A DNA stretch of 64,000 bases from JAJYKC01 sp963823105. Its GTDB lineage: Bacteria > Acidobacteriota > Terriglobia > Bryobacterales > Bryobacteraceae. The notes under the pieces were generated by a model that searched no databases, was not told where the DNA came from, and saw only the letters and a program-made list of their open reading frames with translations. The stretch lies in assembly GCA_963823105.1 (NCBI GenBank), contig CAWGKC010000005.1, positions 1,178,001 through 1,242,000 on the forward strand, read 5' to 3'. This document shows, piece after piece, positions 36,244 through 45,152 of the stretch. The position numbers and the translations under genes were made by a program. How positions within the stretch are numbered: position 1 is the stretch's first letter; each line of letters opens with the position of its first letter.

Positions 36244-37455
36244 ATGTCCAACACACCTCTCTTCCGCGAAGCCCTGTCCCGAGGCGAAGGCATCGTCCGT
36301 CTGGCGCCGGCCTGGGTGCCGCGCTCCTTCATGGTCCCCGGCGGACGCCTGCGTCTGCATCCCGGCGATCTTTACGCCCTCGGCGCCCATCGGGGCGGTA
36401 TTAACGAGCGCTGGTTTTCCTCGACAACCAAAGCCGACAACGGGCCAGGGACGCCCCAGGACGAGGGCCTGAGTTACATCGCCTTCGACGGCAAGCGAGC
36501 GCTGCTGAAGGAAGCCATCGATTCGATCGGCGACGAATTCCTCGGCGCCGATGTCATGCGCGAGCGCGGCGGATGGAACCTGCTGTGCAAATTCTTCGAC
36601 AACCTCGGGCCCATCCCTCATCACATTCACCAAAACGAAAAATTCGCCCGCCGCGTCGGCCGCAATCCCAAGCCGGAGGCCTACTATTTTCCGCCGCAAT
36701 ATAACGTGAAGGAGAACGATTTTCCATTCACGTTCATGGGCCTCGAACCGGGCACCACGCGCGCGGAAATCCATCGCTGTCTGGAGCGCTGGAACGAGGG
36801 CGACAATGGCATCCTTTACCACTCCAAAGCCTACCGGCTCCAACCTGGCACCGGCTGGCAGATCGATCCCGGCATTCTCCATGCGCCCGGATCGCTGGTC
36901 ACCTACGAGCCGCAGGTGAACTCCGACGTCTTCGCCATGTTTCAGTCGCTGGTGGATGGCCGCGTGGTGCCCTGGGAGCTGCTGGTGAAGGACGTCCCGG
37001 CCGAACACCACCACGATCTCGACTATCTTCTCGACATGCTCGATTGGGAGGCGAACGTCGATCCCGAATACGCCGCCCACCGCCGCTTCCATCCGATCCC
37101 GGCGCGCGGCACGGCGGAAATGGGCGACGCCGGCTACTCGGAAAAATGGGTCACTTACGCCGCGCCGCAATACTATTCGGCCAAGGAGCTAACCGTTCCT
37201 CCGGGACGTTCGGCGACGCTGAAGGACTCCGCCGCTTACGGCTTCATCGTGGTCCAAGGCGCCGGCCGCGTCGGGCCATTGGAAGTGGAAACGCCCACGC
37301 TGATCCGCTTCGGCCAGATGACCGGCGACGAGGCGTTCGTCACCGCCGCCGCGGCCGGGCGTGGAGTGACGGTAACCAATCCCAGCGCCAGCGACGATCT
37401 GGTGATCCTGAAACATTTCGGACCCGGCAATCCCGACGTTCCCTCCCGCGCATGA
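36244..37455 (+). CDS. Cupin protein resembling class I mannose-6-phosphate isomerase
   Basis: The 403-residue product starts at the ATG 17 bp after the PPC gene. It lacks a signal peptide and so is cytoplasmic. The first cupin has a metal-site pattern in PHHIHQNEKFARRVG and a distal His in DPGILHAPGSLVTYE. The second cupin lies near the C-terminus (YGFIVVQGAGRVGPLEVETPTLIRFG, shortened: FIVVQGAGRVG). This resembles type I phosphomannose isomerases in layout, but the conserved catalytic Arg and Lys regions cannot be placed with confidence. A sugar or sugar-phosphate isomerase role fits with the next gene, an epimerase. Confidence 0.7.
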   Translation: MSNTPLFREALSRGEGIVRLAPAWVPRSFMVPGGRLRLHPGDLYALGAHRGGINERWFSSTTKADNGPGTPQDEGLSYIAFDGKRALLKEAIDSIGDEFLGADVMRERGGWNLLCKFFDNLGPIPHHIHQNEKFARRVGRNPKPEAYYFPPQYNVKENDFPFTFMGLEPGTTRAEIHRCLERWNEGDNGILYHSKAYRLQPGTGWQIDPGILHAPGSLVTYEPQVNSDVFAMFQSLVDGRVVPWELLVKDVPAEHHHDLDYLLDMLDWEANVDPEYAAHRRFHPIPARGTAEMGDAGYSEKWVTYAAPQYYSAKELTVPPGRSATLKDSAAYGFIVVQGAGRVGPLEVETPTLIRFGQMTGDEAFVTAAAAGRGVTVTNPSASDDLVILKHFGPGNPDVPSRA

Positions 37456-38285
37456 AGATCGGCGTCAACACGTTCCTGTGGACGGCGGCGTTCGACGCCT
37501 CGCACTTCGGCCTGCTGGCGGGCATCGAGCGGGCCGGGTTCGACGGCGTCGAGATCGCCCGCCTCGATTTCGAGGATTTTCCGGCTGCGCTCGCCGGCCG
37601 CGCCATCGCCGACGCCGGCCTCGAATGCACGGTATGCTCGGCGCTCACCGGCGGATTTAGTCTGATCACCGAGGACGCGGCTGCGCGTTCGAAGACGCTG
37701 GATTTTCTGCACCGGGCCATCGAAGCCACCTCCGCGCTCGGCGCCACCGTGCTGGCCGGGCCGTTCTGCGCTCCCGTCGGCTATCTTCCCGGACGCCGCC
37801 GCACCGGGGACGAATGGATGCGCGCCGTCGATGGACTGCGCCGCCTCGGACCGGCGCTCGAGGCCGCGAAGGTCACGCTCGCCGTCGAGCCGCTCAACCG
37901 CTTCGAAACGTTCTTCCTGAACACCGCCGCCGACGGCCGCGTCCTTTGCGACGAGATTAACCATCCGCGCATCGGCCTGCTGTTTGACACCTTCCACGCC
38001 AACATCGAGGAAAAGTCGATGGCGTCCGCCCTCGCCGCGTGCGGTCCGCGATTGAAGCACGTGCATAGTTGCGAGAACGACCGGGGCGCGCCGGGCAGCG
38101 GCCACGTGGAATGGGACGAGGTGTTCGGCGGACTCGAAAAATTGGGCTACGACGAGTGGCTGACGATCGAGAGCTTCGGCTCGCGGATTCCGGATTTAGC
38201 GGCCGCGACATGCATCTGGCGCGACCTTGCGGCGACTCCGGAGGAGCTTGCAGCGGATGGCTTGAGGTTCTTGAAGCGGAGCTAA
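37452..38285 (+). CDS. Sugar (ketose) 3-epimerase-like TIM-barrel enzyme
   Basis: The 277-residue protein belongs to the xylose-isomerase-like TIM barrel family. The four metal ligands of D-tagatose/D-psicose 3-epimerases are all present: Glu146 (AVEPLNRFE), Asp179 (LFDTFHANIE), His205 (KHVHSCEN) and Glu240 (TIESFG). Each is exactly six positions earlier than my recalled numbering of the Pseudomonas cichorii enzyme (152, 185, 211, 246). It should interconvert ketoses at C3 or a related sugar or acid. The start overlaps the cupin gene stop as ATGA, and it closes the operon. Its 3' end overlaps the convergent PEP-CTERM gene by 4 bp. Confidence 0.85.
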   Translation: MKIGVNTFLWTAAFDASHFGLLAGIERAGFDGVEIARLDFEDFPAALAGRAIADAGLECTVCSALTGGFSLITEDAAARSKTLDFLHRAIEATSALGATVLAGPFCAPVGYLPGRRRTGDEWMRAVDGLRRLGPALEAAKVTLAVEPLNRFETFFLNTAADGRVLCDEINHPRIGLLFDTFHANIEEKSMASALAACGPRLKHVHSCENDRGAPGSGHVEWDEVFGGLEKLGYDEWLTIESFGSRIPDLAAATCIWRDLAATPEELAADGLRFLKRS

Positions 38286-39187
38286 GGGATTCGGTTGGTC
38301 TTGCGCTTGCGCAGCCGCCATCCGCCGAGTGCGAGAAGCCCTGCGCCGAGCATGGCAAAAGTCGCCGGCTCCGGCGCGGCGGTGGTCAGAGTAATCAACT
38401 CGAACGTGCCGTCGGAATAATCGGTGGTATAGGTGTGCCCGTTAACCTGCGAGATGGTGGTGGTGAGCGCGAAGTCGATGATGTCGCCTGGCAACAGGTT
38501 CAGGTTCAACGTGGGCATCGAGACGACGGTGGCGTTAGAGGGAACTAAGAGCGATGAGACTTCGGAGACGGTACCATTACGGTCCAGGAATACCAGGATA
38601 TTTGTGCTCTGGCCAGCCATCATGTCGCGTGGATCTTTTTGGCCACTGACGTTGATGTTGACGGAGCCCCCTTGAAAATAGCTGGGAATGTCGAATTGCC
38701 GCACCGCCCACTGCTCGACGTGATAGGGAGAAGGGTTGTTGTCCTTTCCGGTTCCGCAATTGGCGGGATCGGGCACGCAATAGGGAGGGTTATGCAGATC
38801 GGTATCGGGCGAATTCGGGTGCGCGCCGAAGGCGTCCATTGAAGTCCAGTAGTGCGAAAAATCGACGGCGTAATAACCGTTGAACGCCTGGCCCATCTGT
38901 TGAAAACTGCTCGAGGAGGGAATGTAGGTGGCGGGATCGGCGCTGCCGAGGGCGTAATAGCCGTACTGCCAGTCGTTGGCGCCCTGGACCATGCTATAGG
39001 AGAAATCCGTGCAGGAGTTGGCGTTGATCGAGGTTGTGGTTACCGGATTCGAACCCGAACCTGGATTGGAACACATCAGGGACGACGGCAAAGCGCCGGC
39101 GAAAAGGCCCGGCGCCAAGCCGGCGGCCAGTAGAAGTCCTAAAGATAAATTGACGACCGCTTTCGCGGAATATTTTAAGCAGCCCAC
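38282..39187 (-). CDS. PEP-CTERM sorting domain protein
   Basis: I choose the GTG at 39187, because GGAGGG lies 4 bases upstream and the resulting signal peptide (AVVNLSLGLLLAAGLAPGLFAG) starts near the N-terminus. A TTG at 39274 would add 29 residues. The product has 301 residues, a beta-rich middle with NGYYAVDFSHYWTSMDAFG and VNINVSGQKDPRDMM, and a C-terminal PEP-CTERM anchor (APEPATFAMLGAGLLALGG, then RLRKRK). It resembles the other PEP-CTERM protein only in the anchor. It is likely exported and processed by an exosortase encoded elsewhere. Confidence 0.82.
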   Translation of the reverse strand: MGCLKYSAKAVVNLSLGLLLAAGLAPGLFAGALPSSLMCSNPGSGSNPVTTTSINANSCTDFSYSMVQGANDWQYGYYALGSADPATYIPSSSSFQQMGQAFNGYYAVDFSHYWTSMDAFGAHPNSPDTDLHNPPYCVPDPANCGTGKDNNPSPYHVEQWAVRQFDIPSYFQGGSVNINVSGQKDPRDMMAGQSTNILVFLDRNGTVSEVSSLLVPSNATVVSMPTLNLNLLPGDIIDFALTTTISQVNGHTYTTDYSDGTFELITLTTAAPEPATFAMLGAGLLALGGWRLRKRKTNRIP

Positions 39188-39619
39188 CGTACCCTCCGAT
39201 ACCCCACTGGCTTCCGCGCCAAGCGCAACCGCGCGTAGCTCTGCCAGTTTCCTGTTTTCACTTAAGAGACTCAATTCAATCGCTTGTTGACCTTCCCAGT
39301 ATGCGGGTGCGGGGAATTGAAGTCAAGGCCATTCTAACTCTATTAGTACCAGTCGGTTCTGGGACTTTTGGTGGGAAGGCGGCGGCTACGGGCTGTTCTG
39401 GCGGGTACTAAAATTCGGAGGAGGGCGCCCAGCCTTGCGAGCCGTGCCGCCCTCCGCCATGTTGTTCGGGATCGACCCTGGGATTGTGACTCTCTGGTCC
39501 CCTTCGAATCGGGGCACTCAACATGCTATCACGATTTGGGAATCAAACGATCTTCGGGCGACAACGCGCTTGAGCCACATTTCCCATGGCCGCGCCTTCG
39601 CCGCCAGCTCGATCCGCGT
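39188..39619. other. Intergenic region of about 430 bp
   Basis: This stretch holds the leader of the PEP-CTERM gene (ribosome site at 39192-39197) and the region after the ParE stop. No other gene is supported. A T-arm-like segment near 39497-39515 was examined and rejected as a tRNA. Confidence 0.5.
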
Positions 39620-39925
39620 TCAGTCCGGCGCCAGGCCAAGGAGGCTTTGCACATCGCGGGATCCATGGAGAACTCGAATAATCTGCAGTGGCTTGGTTTC
39701 GTGACGGTAGACGATCAAGTACGGATGCACTGGAAAGAAACGATGCCGTTTGTCGATCAGTTCCTCGCGCCAGTGACCGATGCCTGGGTTCTGCGCCAGC
39801 TTGATCACGGCGCCATCCAAGGCGTCGATCACCCGATCGGCGTCTTCGATATTGTCGGAGGCGATGTAATCCCAGATGTCGTTCAGATCCCGCTTGGCGC
39901 GCCGGGTGAGGACGAACCGTTTCAT
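39620..39925 (-). CDS. ParE/RelE-family toxin
   Basis: The 101-residue toxin shows the ParE pattern: FVLTRRAKRDLNDIWDYIAS, DALDGAVIKLAQNPGIGH, RHRFFPVHPYLIVYRHE and IIRVLHGSRDVQSLL. The last motif (VLHGSRD) is typical of ParE toxins that poison gyrase. Its start overlaps the antitoxin stop by four bases (ATGA), so the antitoxin is made first. Confidence 0.88.
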   Translation of the reverse strand: MKRFVLTRRAKRDLNDIWDYIASDNIEDADRVIDALDGAVIKLAQNPGIGHWREELIDKRHRFFPVHPYLIVYRHETKPLQIIRVLHGSRDVQSLLGLAPD

Positions 39926-40188
39926 CCCTTGGCGCGCTTCCGCCCGGCGCTGCGCCTGCGAATCTCGGCAAACGTCTCCTTCCCGTCGACGAACTCACCG
40001 CGGTCGGCCTCCTCGCTGCCGATCGCGATTTCCCTTCGCAGTTCCGCCAGCCGGAGCTTTTTCAGCTCCTCCCTTTCCTTGAGAAGCCGCAACCCCTCCC
40101 GCACCACTTCGCTTTGGGATTGGTATGTGCCAGTTTCAAGCAGCTCGCCGATAAAATTGTCGAACACGGGGCCGAGATTGACGTTCAT
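39922..40188 (-). CDS. ParD-like antitoxin
   Basis: The start is the ATG at 40188 (MNVNLGPVFDNFIGELLETG), giving 88 residues. The N-terminal half is a ribbon-helix-helix domain (SQSEVVREGLRLLKEREEL), and the C-terminus (EFVDGKETFAEIRRRSAG) would wrap the toxin. It should bind its own promoter region just upstream, where the AT-rich stretch 40195-40225 lies. Confidence 0.87.
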   Translation of the reverse strand: MNVNLGPVFDNFIGELLETGTYQSQSEVVREGLRLLKEREELKKLRLAELRREIAIGSEEADRGEFVDGKETFAEIRRRSAGRKRAKG

Positions 40189-40238
40189 GCCCGAACGATA
40201 ACTCTTATAACAGTATTTGTCAATTGTTGACAGCCGGT

Positions 40239-41822
40239 TTAAACGATCCGCTCGGCGATCGATTGGCCTTGGAGGAATTGGAGGAGATAATCCGGCCCGC
40301 CCGCCTTGGAATCGGTCCCCGACATGTTGAACCCTCCGAACGGGTGCGCGCCTACCATGGCGCCGGTGCATTTGCGGTTGATGTAGAGATTTCCAACGAA
40401 GAAATCCCGCTTCGTTTTTTCGATCCGCTCGGGAACGCGGGTATAGGCGGCTCCGGTTAGCCCGTATTCGGTATCGTTGGCCATCTCCAGGCCATGGTCG
40501 AAATCGCGCGCCTTCGCCACCGCCAGCACCGGCCCGAAGATCTCTTCCTGGAAAATGCGGGCCTTCGCGTCGACGTCGGCGATGACGGTCGGCTGGACGA
40601 AATAGCCATCCCCTTCGGCGCGTCCGCCGCCGGCGATCAGCCGTCCTTCCTTCTTGCCAGTCTCGATGTAGCCGAGAATATTTTCCATCGCCGCCCGGTT
40701 GATGACCGGCCCCATGTAGTTGGCGAGGTTCTCGGAGGCGCCGACGGTCAGTTTCTCGACGCTGGCCTTCAGTTTGGCGACGAACTCGTCGTAGACGGCC
40801 TCGTGGACGATCGCTCTCGAACAGGCCGAGCATTTCTGCCCACAGTATCCGAACGCCGACATCCACACGCCTTTCACGGCCTCGTCCACGTCGGTGTCCT
40901 GGTCGACGACGATGGCGTCCTTGCCGCCCATCTCGGCGACGACGCGCTTGATCCAAAGCTGGCCGGGCCGCGCCTTCGCCGCGAGCTCGTTGATCCGCAG
41001 CCCGACGTCGCGCGAGCCGGTGAAGGAGATGAACCGGGTTTTGGGATGCTCAACGAGAACGTCGCCGACGACGGCGCCGCTGCCCACCAGCAGCGAGAAA
41101 CTGCCGCTGGGGAATCCCGCCTCCTCCAGCACTTCGGCGAATTTGGAGGCGATCACCGGCGTGTCGCTCGACGGCTTGATCACCACCGTGTTGCCGGCCA
41201 CCAGCGCCGCCGCGGTCATCCCGGCGAGGATCGCCAACGGAAAGTTCCACGGCGGAATAATCACGCCCACTCCGAGGGGCAGATAGACCATCCGCCCGCG
41301 CTCGCCGGGAAGCTGCAGCGTGGCCACCGGCTGGGCGTAGTGCGCCATCTGCCGCGCGTAATATTCGCAGAAATCGATCGCTTCCGAGACGTCGGCCTCG
41401 GCCTCGCTCCAGGTCTTACCCGCTTCCGACACCAGCCAGGCGTCGAACTCGAGCTTGCGCTTCCGCAGAATCGCCGCCGCTTTGAGCAGCATCGCGATCC
41501 GCTCGGCGGCCGGCGTCGCGCGCCATGTGGGAAAGAAGGCGTGCGCCGCTTCCACCGCCTCCCGCGCCAGCGCGGCCGTGGCTTTTTCGTGTACGCCGAT
41601 CGTCTCCGAGGGCCGCGATGGATTCACCGAGATGAGACGGTCGCCCGTCGTCACGCTCCGCCCGGCGATCCGCAGCGGATACGTTTTCCCGAATTCCGCT
41701 TTAACGCCCGCCAGCGCCCGCTCCATCGCCTGCCGGTTCTCCGCCGTCGAAAAGTCCAAAAACGGTTCGTTTGAAAAGGCCGGAAGCGAGTGTATATCGC
41801 CGGCCGTCGTTGTCGCGCTCAT
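40239..41822 (-). CDS. pruA: L-glutamate gamma-semialdehyde (P5C) dehydrogenase
   Basis: The 527-residue enzyme is an aldehyde dehydrogenase of the P5C dehydrogenase group. Landmarks are PWNFPLAI (Asn193), IKPSSDTP (Lys216), the NAD-loop FTGSRDVG, Glu297 in VAEMGGKDA and catalytic Cys331 in YCGQKCSACSR. The double Cys pattern GQKCSACSR and the leading helical region fit the PutA/RocA type rather than generic ALDHs. It oxidises glutamate semialdehyde to glutamate in proline or arginine breakdown. No proline dehydrogenase gene is next to it here. Confidence 0.92.
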   Translation of the reverse strand: MSATTTAGDIHSLPAFSNEPFLDFSTAENRQAMERALAGVKAEFGKTYPLRIAGRSVTTGDRLISVNPSRPSETIGVHEKATAALAREAVEAAHAFFPTWRATPAAERIAMLLKAAAILRKRKLEFDAWLVSEAGKTWSEAEADVSEAIDFCEYYARQMAHYAQPVATLQLPGERGRMVYLPLGVGVIIPPWNFPLAILAGMTAAALVAGNTVVIKPSSDTPVIASKFAEVLEEAGFPSGSFSLLVGSGAVVGDVLVEHPKTRFISFTGSRDVGLRINELAAKARPGQLWIKRVVAEMGGKDAIVVDQDTDVDEAVKGVWMSAFGYCGQKCSACSRAIVHEAVYDEFVAKLKASVEKLTVGASENLANYMGPVINRAAMENILGYIETGKKEGRLIAGGGRAEGDGYFVQPTVIADVDAKARIFQEEIFGPVLAVAKARDFDHGLEMANDTEYGLTGAAYTRVPERIEKTKRDFFVGNLYINRKCTGAMVGAHPFGGFNMSGTDSKAGGPDYLLQFLQGQSIAERIV

Positions 41823-41846
41823 GTCGTATTCCTTAAACCCCGGTGC

Positions 41847-42131
41847 TTAGGCTTCCTCGGGCGGGGCGTCTTCCATCATCTGGCGTCCGCGCTCGAACAT
41901 CTCCGCCGCTTCGTCCACGATCTCCCGCCCGCGCTCGTACATCTCGCGGCCCCGGTCGAAGATTTCCCGGCCGGACTCGGCCCAGGCGTCGCGCCGCACG
42001 GCGGTTTTACGGGTGATCTGGCGGCGCGTCTCGCGTCCGGCCGCGGGAGCGTACAGGATGGCCAGCGCCACGCCCACGGCGGCCCCGCCCGCGAACCACA
42101 ATAGTTTGTCTCCGGCGTTGTTTCCGGCCAT
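41847..42131 (-). CDS. YtxH-domain protein
   Basis: The 94-residue protein has one N-terminal membrane helix (KLLWFAGGAAVGVALAILYAP) followed by GRETRRQI, the usual YtxH signature, and a long charged helix with repeating REIFDRGREMYERGREIVDE-type heptads. These small proteins are linked to envelope or general stress but lack a known biochemical role. GGAGG precedes the start. Confidence 0.85.
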   Translation of the reverse strand: MAGNNAGDKLLWFAGGAAVGVALAILYAPAAGRETRRQITRKTAVRRDAWAESGREIFDRGREMYERGREIVDEAAEMFERGRQMMEDAPPEEA

Positions 42132-42186
42132 TTCGCGGCTCCTCCACGGACCATTCTACCGCCGCCCGCTTGCTAAGCTCAAAGGG

Positions 42187-42456
42187 ATGAGCGACGAACT
42201 GGTTACCATTTACCGATCGAGCGGGGCCAATGTGGGCGAACTGGAGGCGCAGGAGATCCAGCGATTGCTCGAGGCGAGCGGGATCGCTTCCGTGCTGGTG
42301 GGCGACGCGGTGCTGCCCAATCTGGGCTTCGAACTCCGCGTGCAGGAAGCGGAGGCGGCCACCGCCAACCGCATCATCGCCGACGCGCTCGAATCCGGCC
42401 CGCGCGGGGCGGAGGAGGCCGAACGCGTGAGCGAAACCGGCGACAGCGAGATTTAA
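42187..42456 (+). CDS. DUF2007-type putative signal-transducing protein
   Basis: The 89-residue product begins MSDELVTIYRSSGANVGELEAQEIQRLLEASGI (shortened: ELVTIYRSSGANVGELEAQ), with GIASVLVGDAVLPNLGFELRV. The pattern of a small ferredoxin-like fold fits DUF2007. The role is unknown. It converges on the S41 protease gene, with a 4-bp overlap of the stop codons. Confidence 0.72.
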   Translation: MSDELVTIYRSSGANVGELEAQEIQRLLEASGIASVLVGDAVLPNLGFELRVQEAEAATANRIIADALESGPRGAEEAERVSETGDSEI

Positions 42457-44027
42457 GGGTTCAGCGCCACGGCGCGCCGCTTGTCCGTTTGCGCCGTCGT
42501 CGCCTTGGCCAGCAGCGCCTCGGACGCGGGCAGCGCCAGCATCGCCTGCGCCACTTCCGGGTCGTTCTCCAGCGCCAACTGGTCGGCGTCTTCCTTGCTG
42601 AACGCCGTAATCCACATCTCCTCGCGCAGCCGCTCGCGAATCCACGCTTCGGAGGCGGCCGCTTCGGCGTCGGTAAACCGCGCCCCGCGCTGACGCGCAA
42701 AAGCGAGAAAATCGCCGTATACCTTGTCGTCGGGCTGCCAGGTTCGCGCCAGCTTGGCGTCGCCCGCGCCGAAATAGCGCGCCACGAAATAGAAATATTC
42801 CATTCCGCCGCTCAACTGCGCTTCCACCGGGGTCAGCGCCGGCGTGCCGTATTTTTGATCCGGCGTGATGCCGTCGCCTCCATACACCGTGCGCCCGCTG
42901 TCGGTCTTCCGGGTGTCCTTCAGATTGTCTTTTCCCGGACCGCGCATGTAGTAATCGTAAAAAGATTGATGGGTGTAGTCGCGCTGGATCAACCGCCCGC
43001 TGGGCGTGTAATAGTGGGCGATGGTCAGCAGCAGCGCCGTGTCCCCGCTGAGCGGATAGGGCGCCTGCACCAGGCCTTTCCCGAACGTCTTCTCGCCCAG
43101 GATCCAGGCCCGGTCGTGATCCTGAAGCGCTCCGGCGACGATCTCGGCCGCCGACGCCGTGCCCCGGTTCACCATGACGACGATCGGGTATTCCGGCCCT
43201 TGCTGGCCGTGGTTGGCGACGAATTTCACTTCCTGCGACGAGCGCCCGTGGTGCGAAACGATGGCCTGTCCTTTTTTCAGAAAATGATCGGCCACGGCCA
43301 CCGCTTCCTGAAGGATGCCCCCTGGATTGCCGCGCAGATCGAGCACCAGCCCGCGCACCGAACTCTCGCCCAGCCGCGCCAGGGCCCGGTCCACTTCCCG
43401 TCCCGTGTTCTCGTTGAACGAATCGATTTTCAGGTAGGCGATGCCCGGCTTCAGCCAGAACGCGTAGCTGACGCTATCGCGCGGAACCTCGGCGCGCGTC
43501 AGATGAAACCACATCGGATCGGCATGCCCATAGCGCCGCACGGCCACTTGAACCGGCGTTCCGCGCGGCCCTTTCAGCAGTGCCGACACTCCGTCCACGT
43601 CCAGCTTCTCGGTGGAGGTGTCGTTCACCGAAACGATCTCGTCGCCCGGCCGCAGTCCCGCGCGGTAGGCTGGCGCGCCGGAGAACGGATAAATCACCAG
43701 CGCCTTGCCTTCCGGCTCGCCCACCATCATTCCGACGCCGAAATAATGGCCCACCTGATCTTCCTGCAGACGCTGGTAGGCTTTGGGATCGAGAAAATTC
43801 GAGTGCGGATCGAGGGTGTGCAGCATCGAAGGGATCGCGCCGTCGTAGATGGCGTCGTCCGGATCGATCTTGGTGGCGAAATTATTCTCCACTACGTCGA
43901 ACACCTGCGTGAATTTCCGGATCGAGGCGCGAAGATCCTCGCGCGCCGGCGGGTCCGCCGAATAAGAGAGCGGAACGGCGCCGCACAGAAGAGTAAACAA
44001 CACCGCGCGGCGGATGAACAAGCGCAT
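42453..44027 (-). CDS. C-terminal processing serine protease, S41 (CtpA/Prc-like)
   Basis: The 524-residue protein has a signal peptide (AVLFTLLCGAVPLSYSA), an N-terminal helical region, a PDZ domain (about 105-190, with YRAGLRPGDEIVSVN) and an S41 catalytic domain. The catalytic dyad is Ser292 in NRGTASAAEIV and Lys317 in GEKTFGKGLV, spaced 25 residues as in Prc. The YYTPSGRLIQRDY motif is also typical. The last 120 residues form an extra helical C-terminal part. It is expected to trim proteins in the periplasm. Confidence 0.9.
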   Translation of the reverse strand: MRLFIRRAVLFTLLCGAVPLSYSADPPAREDLRASIRKFTQVFDVVENNFATKIDPDDAIYDGAIPSMLHTLDPHSNFLDPKAYQRLQEDQVGHYFGVGMMVGEPEGKALVIYPFSGAPAYRAGLRPGDEIVSVNDTSTEKLDVDGVSALLKGPRGTPVQVAVRRYGHADPMWFHLTRAEVPRDSVSYAFWLKPGIAYLKIDSFNENTGREVDRALARLGESSVRGLVLDLRGNPGGILQEAVAVADHFLKKGQAIVSHHGRSSQEVKFVANHGQQGPEYPIVVMVNRGTASAAEIVAGALQDHDRAWILGEKTFGKGLVQAPYPLSGDTALLLTIAHYYTPSGRLIQRDYTHQSFYDYYMRGPGKDNLKDTRKTDSGRTVYGGDGITPDQKYGTPALTPVEAQLSGGMEYFYFVARYFGAGDAKLARTWQPDDKVYGDFLAFARQRGARFTDAEAAASEAWIRERLREEMWITAFSKEDADQLALENDPEVAQAMLALPASEALLAKATTAQTDKRRAVALNP

Positions 44028-44152
44028 GGCGCAAATACCTCGTTATTCTTATCGTATCAGCAGTCCCGGCGCCTGACTACAAAGAACGTCCCGCGCCGGG
44101 ACAAATTGCGGCAAGCAGCGTCCAATCTTCGACTGAATAGAGGGGGTTTCCA

Positions 44153-45079
44153 TTGCGTCTCAAACTACGGCGTGCGGTCTCGATTGGATTGTTCTTCACG
44201 CTTTCCTCGGCAATCGGAGCCGCGCCGGGCGATGCGGTCCGGGCGATGCGGTTTAAGCTGTCGGCGGGCGATTTGCTCAGCGCGGAGTCGATCCTTGAAG
44301 TTCACCGGGCCGAAAGCGGAACGGACGGCGAATATATGACGGGGATCGCCTGGCTCGCCCGGGGCGCGGCAGCGCTCGGAGCCTGGAAAGAAGCGGCCAT
44401 CTATGCGCAACAGGCGAGGGAACTCGCAACGCCGTTGTTGCCCAACTTGGCCGCCTTCGATACGGCGCCCCAAGCGGCGTACGCCCTCGGCACGGCCATC
44501 GACGTCGAAGCGCAATGCCGGAACCAGGCCTCGGGCAAAGACGCCGCGTTGCGATACCTCGAAGAAGAAGTTGGGAGACACGCCAACGCGCCGGCGGCGT
44601 TCCGGTCGCGAATCTGGCGGCAGTGGGACCTATTGGGTTTGGCTGGGCGGCCCGCACCCGCCTTCGACATCGAGACTTCGCGCGGCCCGGCGGCCACGCC
44701 CATCCAGGCGATGAAAGGGAAGCCCGTGGTCCTGTTCATGTGGGCCTCCTGGTGCGGCGATTGCAGAGACGAAGCGGCCACATTCAGCCGGATCGTAAAC
44801 AAGTACCGGCAGCGGGACGTACAGTTCCTGGCCGTCACCAGGCTCTACGACACCGATCGCGCGAAGGCATTGAATGAAATCGATAAAGTGTGGCACGAGG
44901 CATACAAAGGATTGGAGAGCGTTCCCATCGCGGTCAGCGAGCAGGCGATGGTCCGATACGGTGTCTCGGCCACGCCCACGTTCGTCTTTATCGATCGCGC
45001 GGGCCGGGTTCAGGATTACGTTCCGTCGAGGATGACCGAGGCGAGGCTGTCGACGGCAATTGACGCCATTTTGAAGTAG
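44153..45079 (+). CDS. Exported thioredoxin-like protein (TlpA/ResA type)
   Basis: The TTG start at 44153 has AGGGGG at the right distance. The 308-residue product has a signal peptide (AVSIGLFFTLSSAIGAAPG), an N-terminal helical region of about 140 residues (TPR-like, with WLARGAAALGAWKEAAIYAQQ), then a thioredoxin fold with Cys201 and Cys204 in ASWCGDCRDE and a cis-Pro in SATPTFVFID. A redox role in the periplasm, perhaps in cytochrome c or protein thiol reduction, is likely. It is the gene just before the Crp-RIC cluster, separated by 73 bp. Confidence 0.85.
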   Translation: MRLKLRRAVSIGLFFTLSSAIGAAPGDAVRAMRFKLSAGDLLSAESILEVHRAESGTDGEYMTGIAWLARGAAALGAWKEAAIYAQQARELATPLLPNLAAFDTAPQAAYALGTAIDVEAQCRNQASGKDAALRYLEEEVGRHANAPAAFRSRIWRQWDLLGLAGRPAPAFDIETSRGPAATPIQAMKGKPVVLFMWASWCGDCRDEAATFSRIVNKYRQRDVQFLAVTRLYDTDRAKALNEIDKVWHEAYKGLESVPIAVSEQAMVRYGVSATPTFVFIDRAGRVQDYVPSRMTEARLSTAIDAILK

Positions 45080-45152
45080 GACCGGCCGCGCCGCCACAGC
45101 CCCTAAGCTGCCCTTCCTATCTGTCTCGCATTTGGCGGAAGATTGAGGGAGG

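Noticed and set aside
39497..39515. A T-arm-like TCCCC-TTCGAAT-CGGGG segment suggesting a tRNA
   Set aside because: One stem position mismatches, and no anticodon arm, D arm or acceptor stem can be built around it on either strand.
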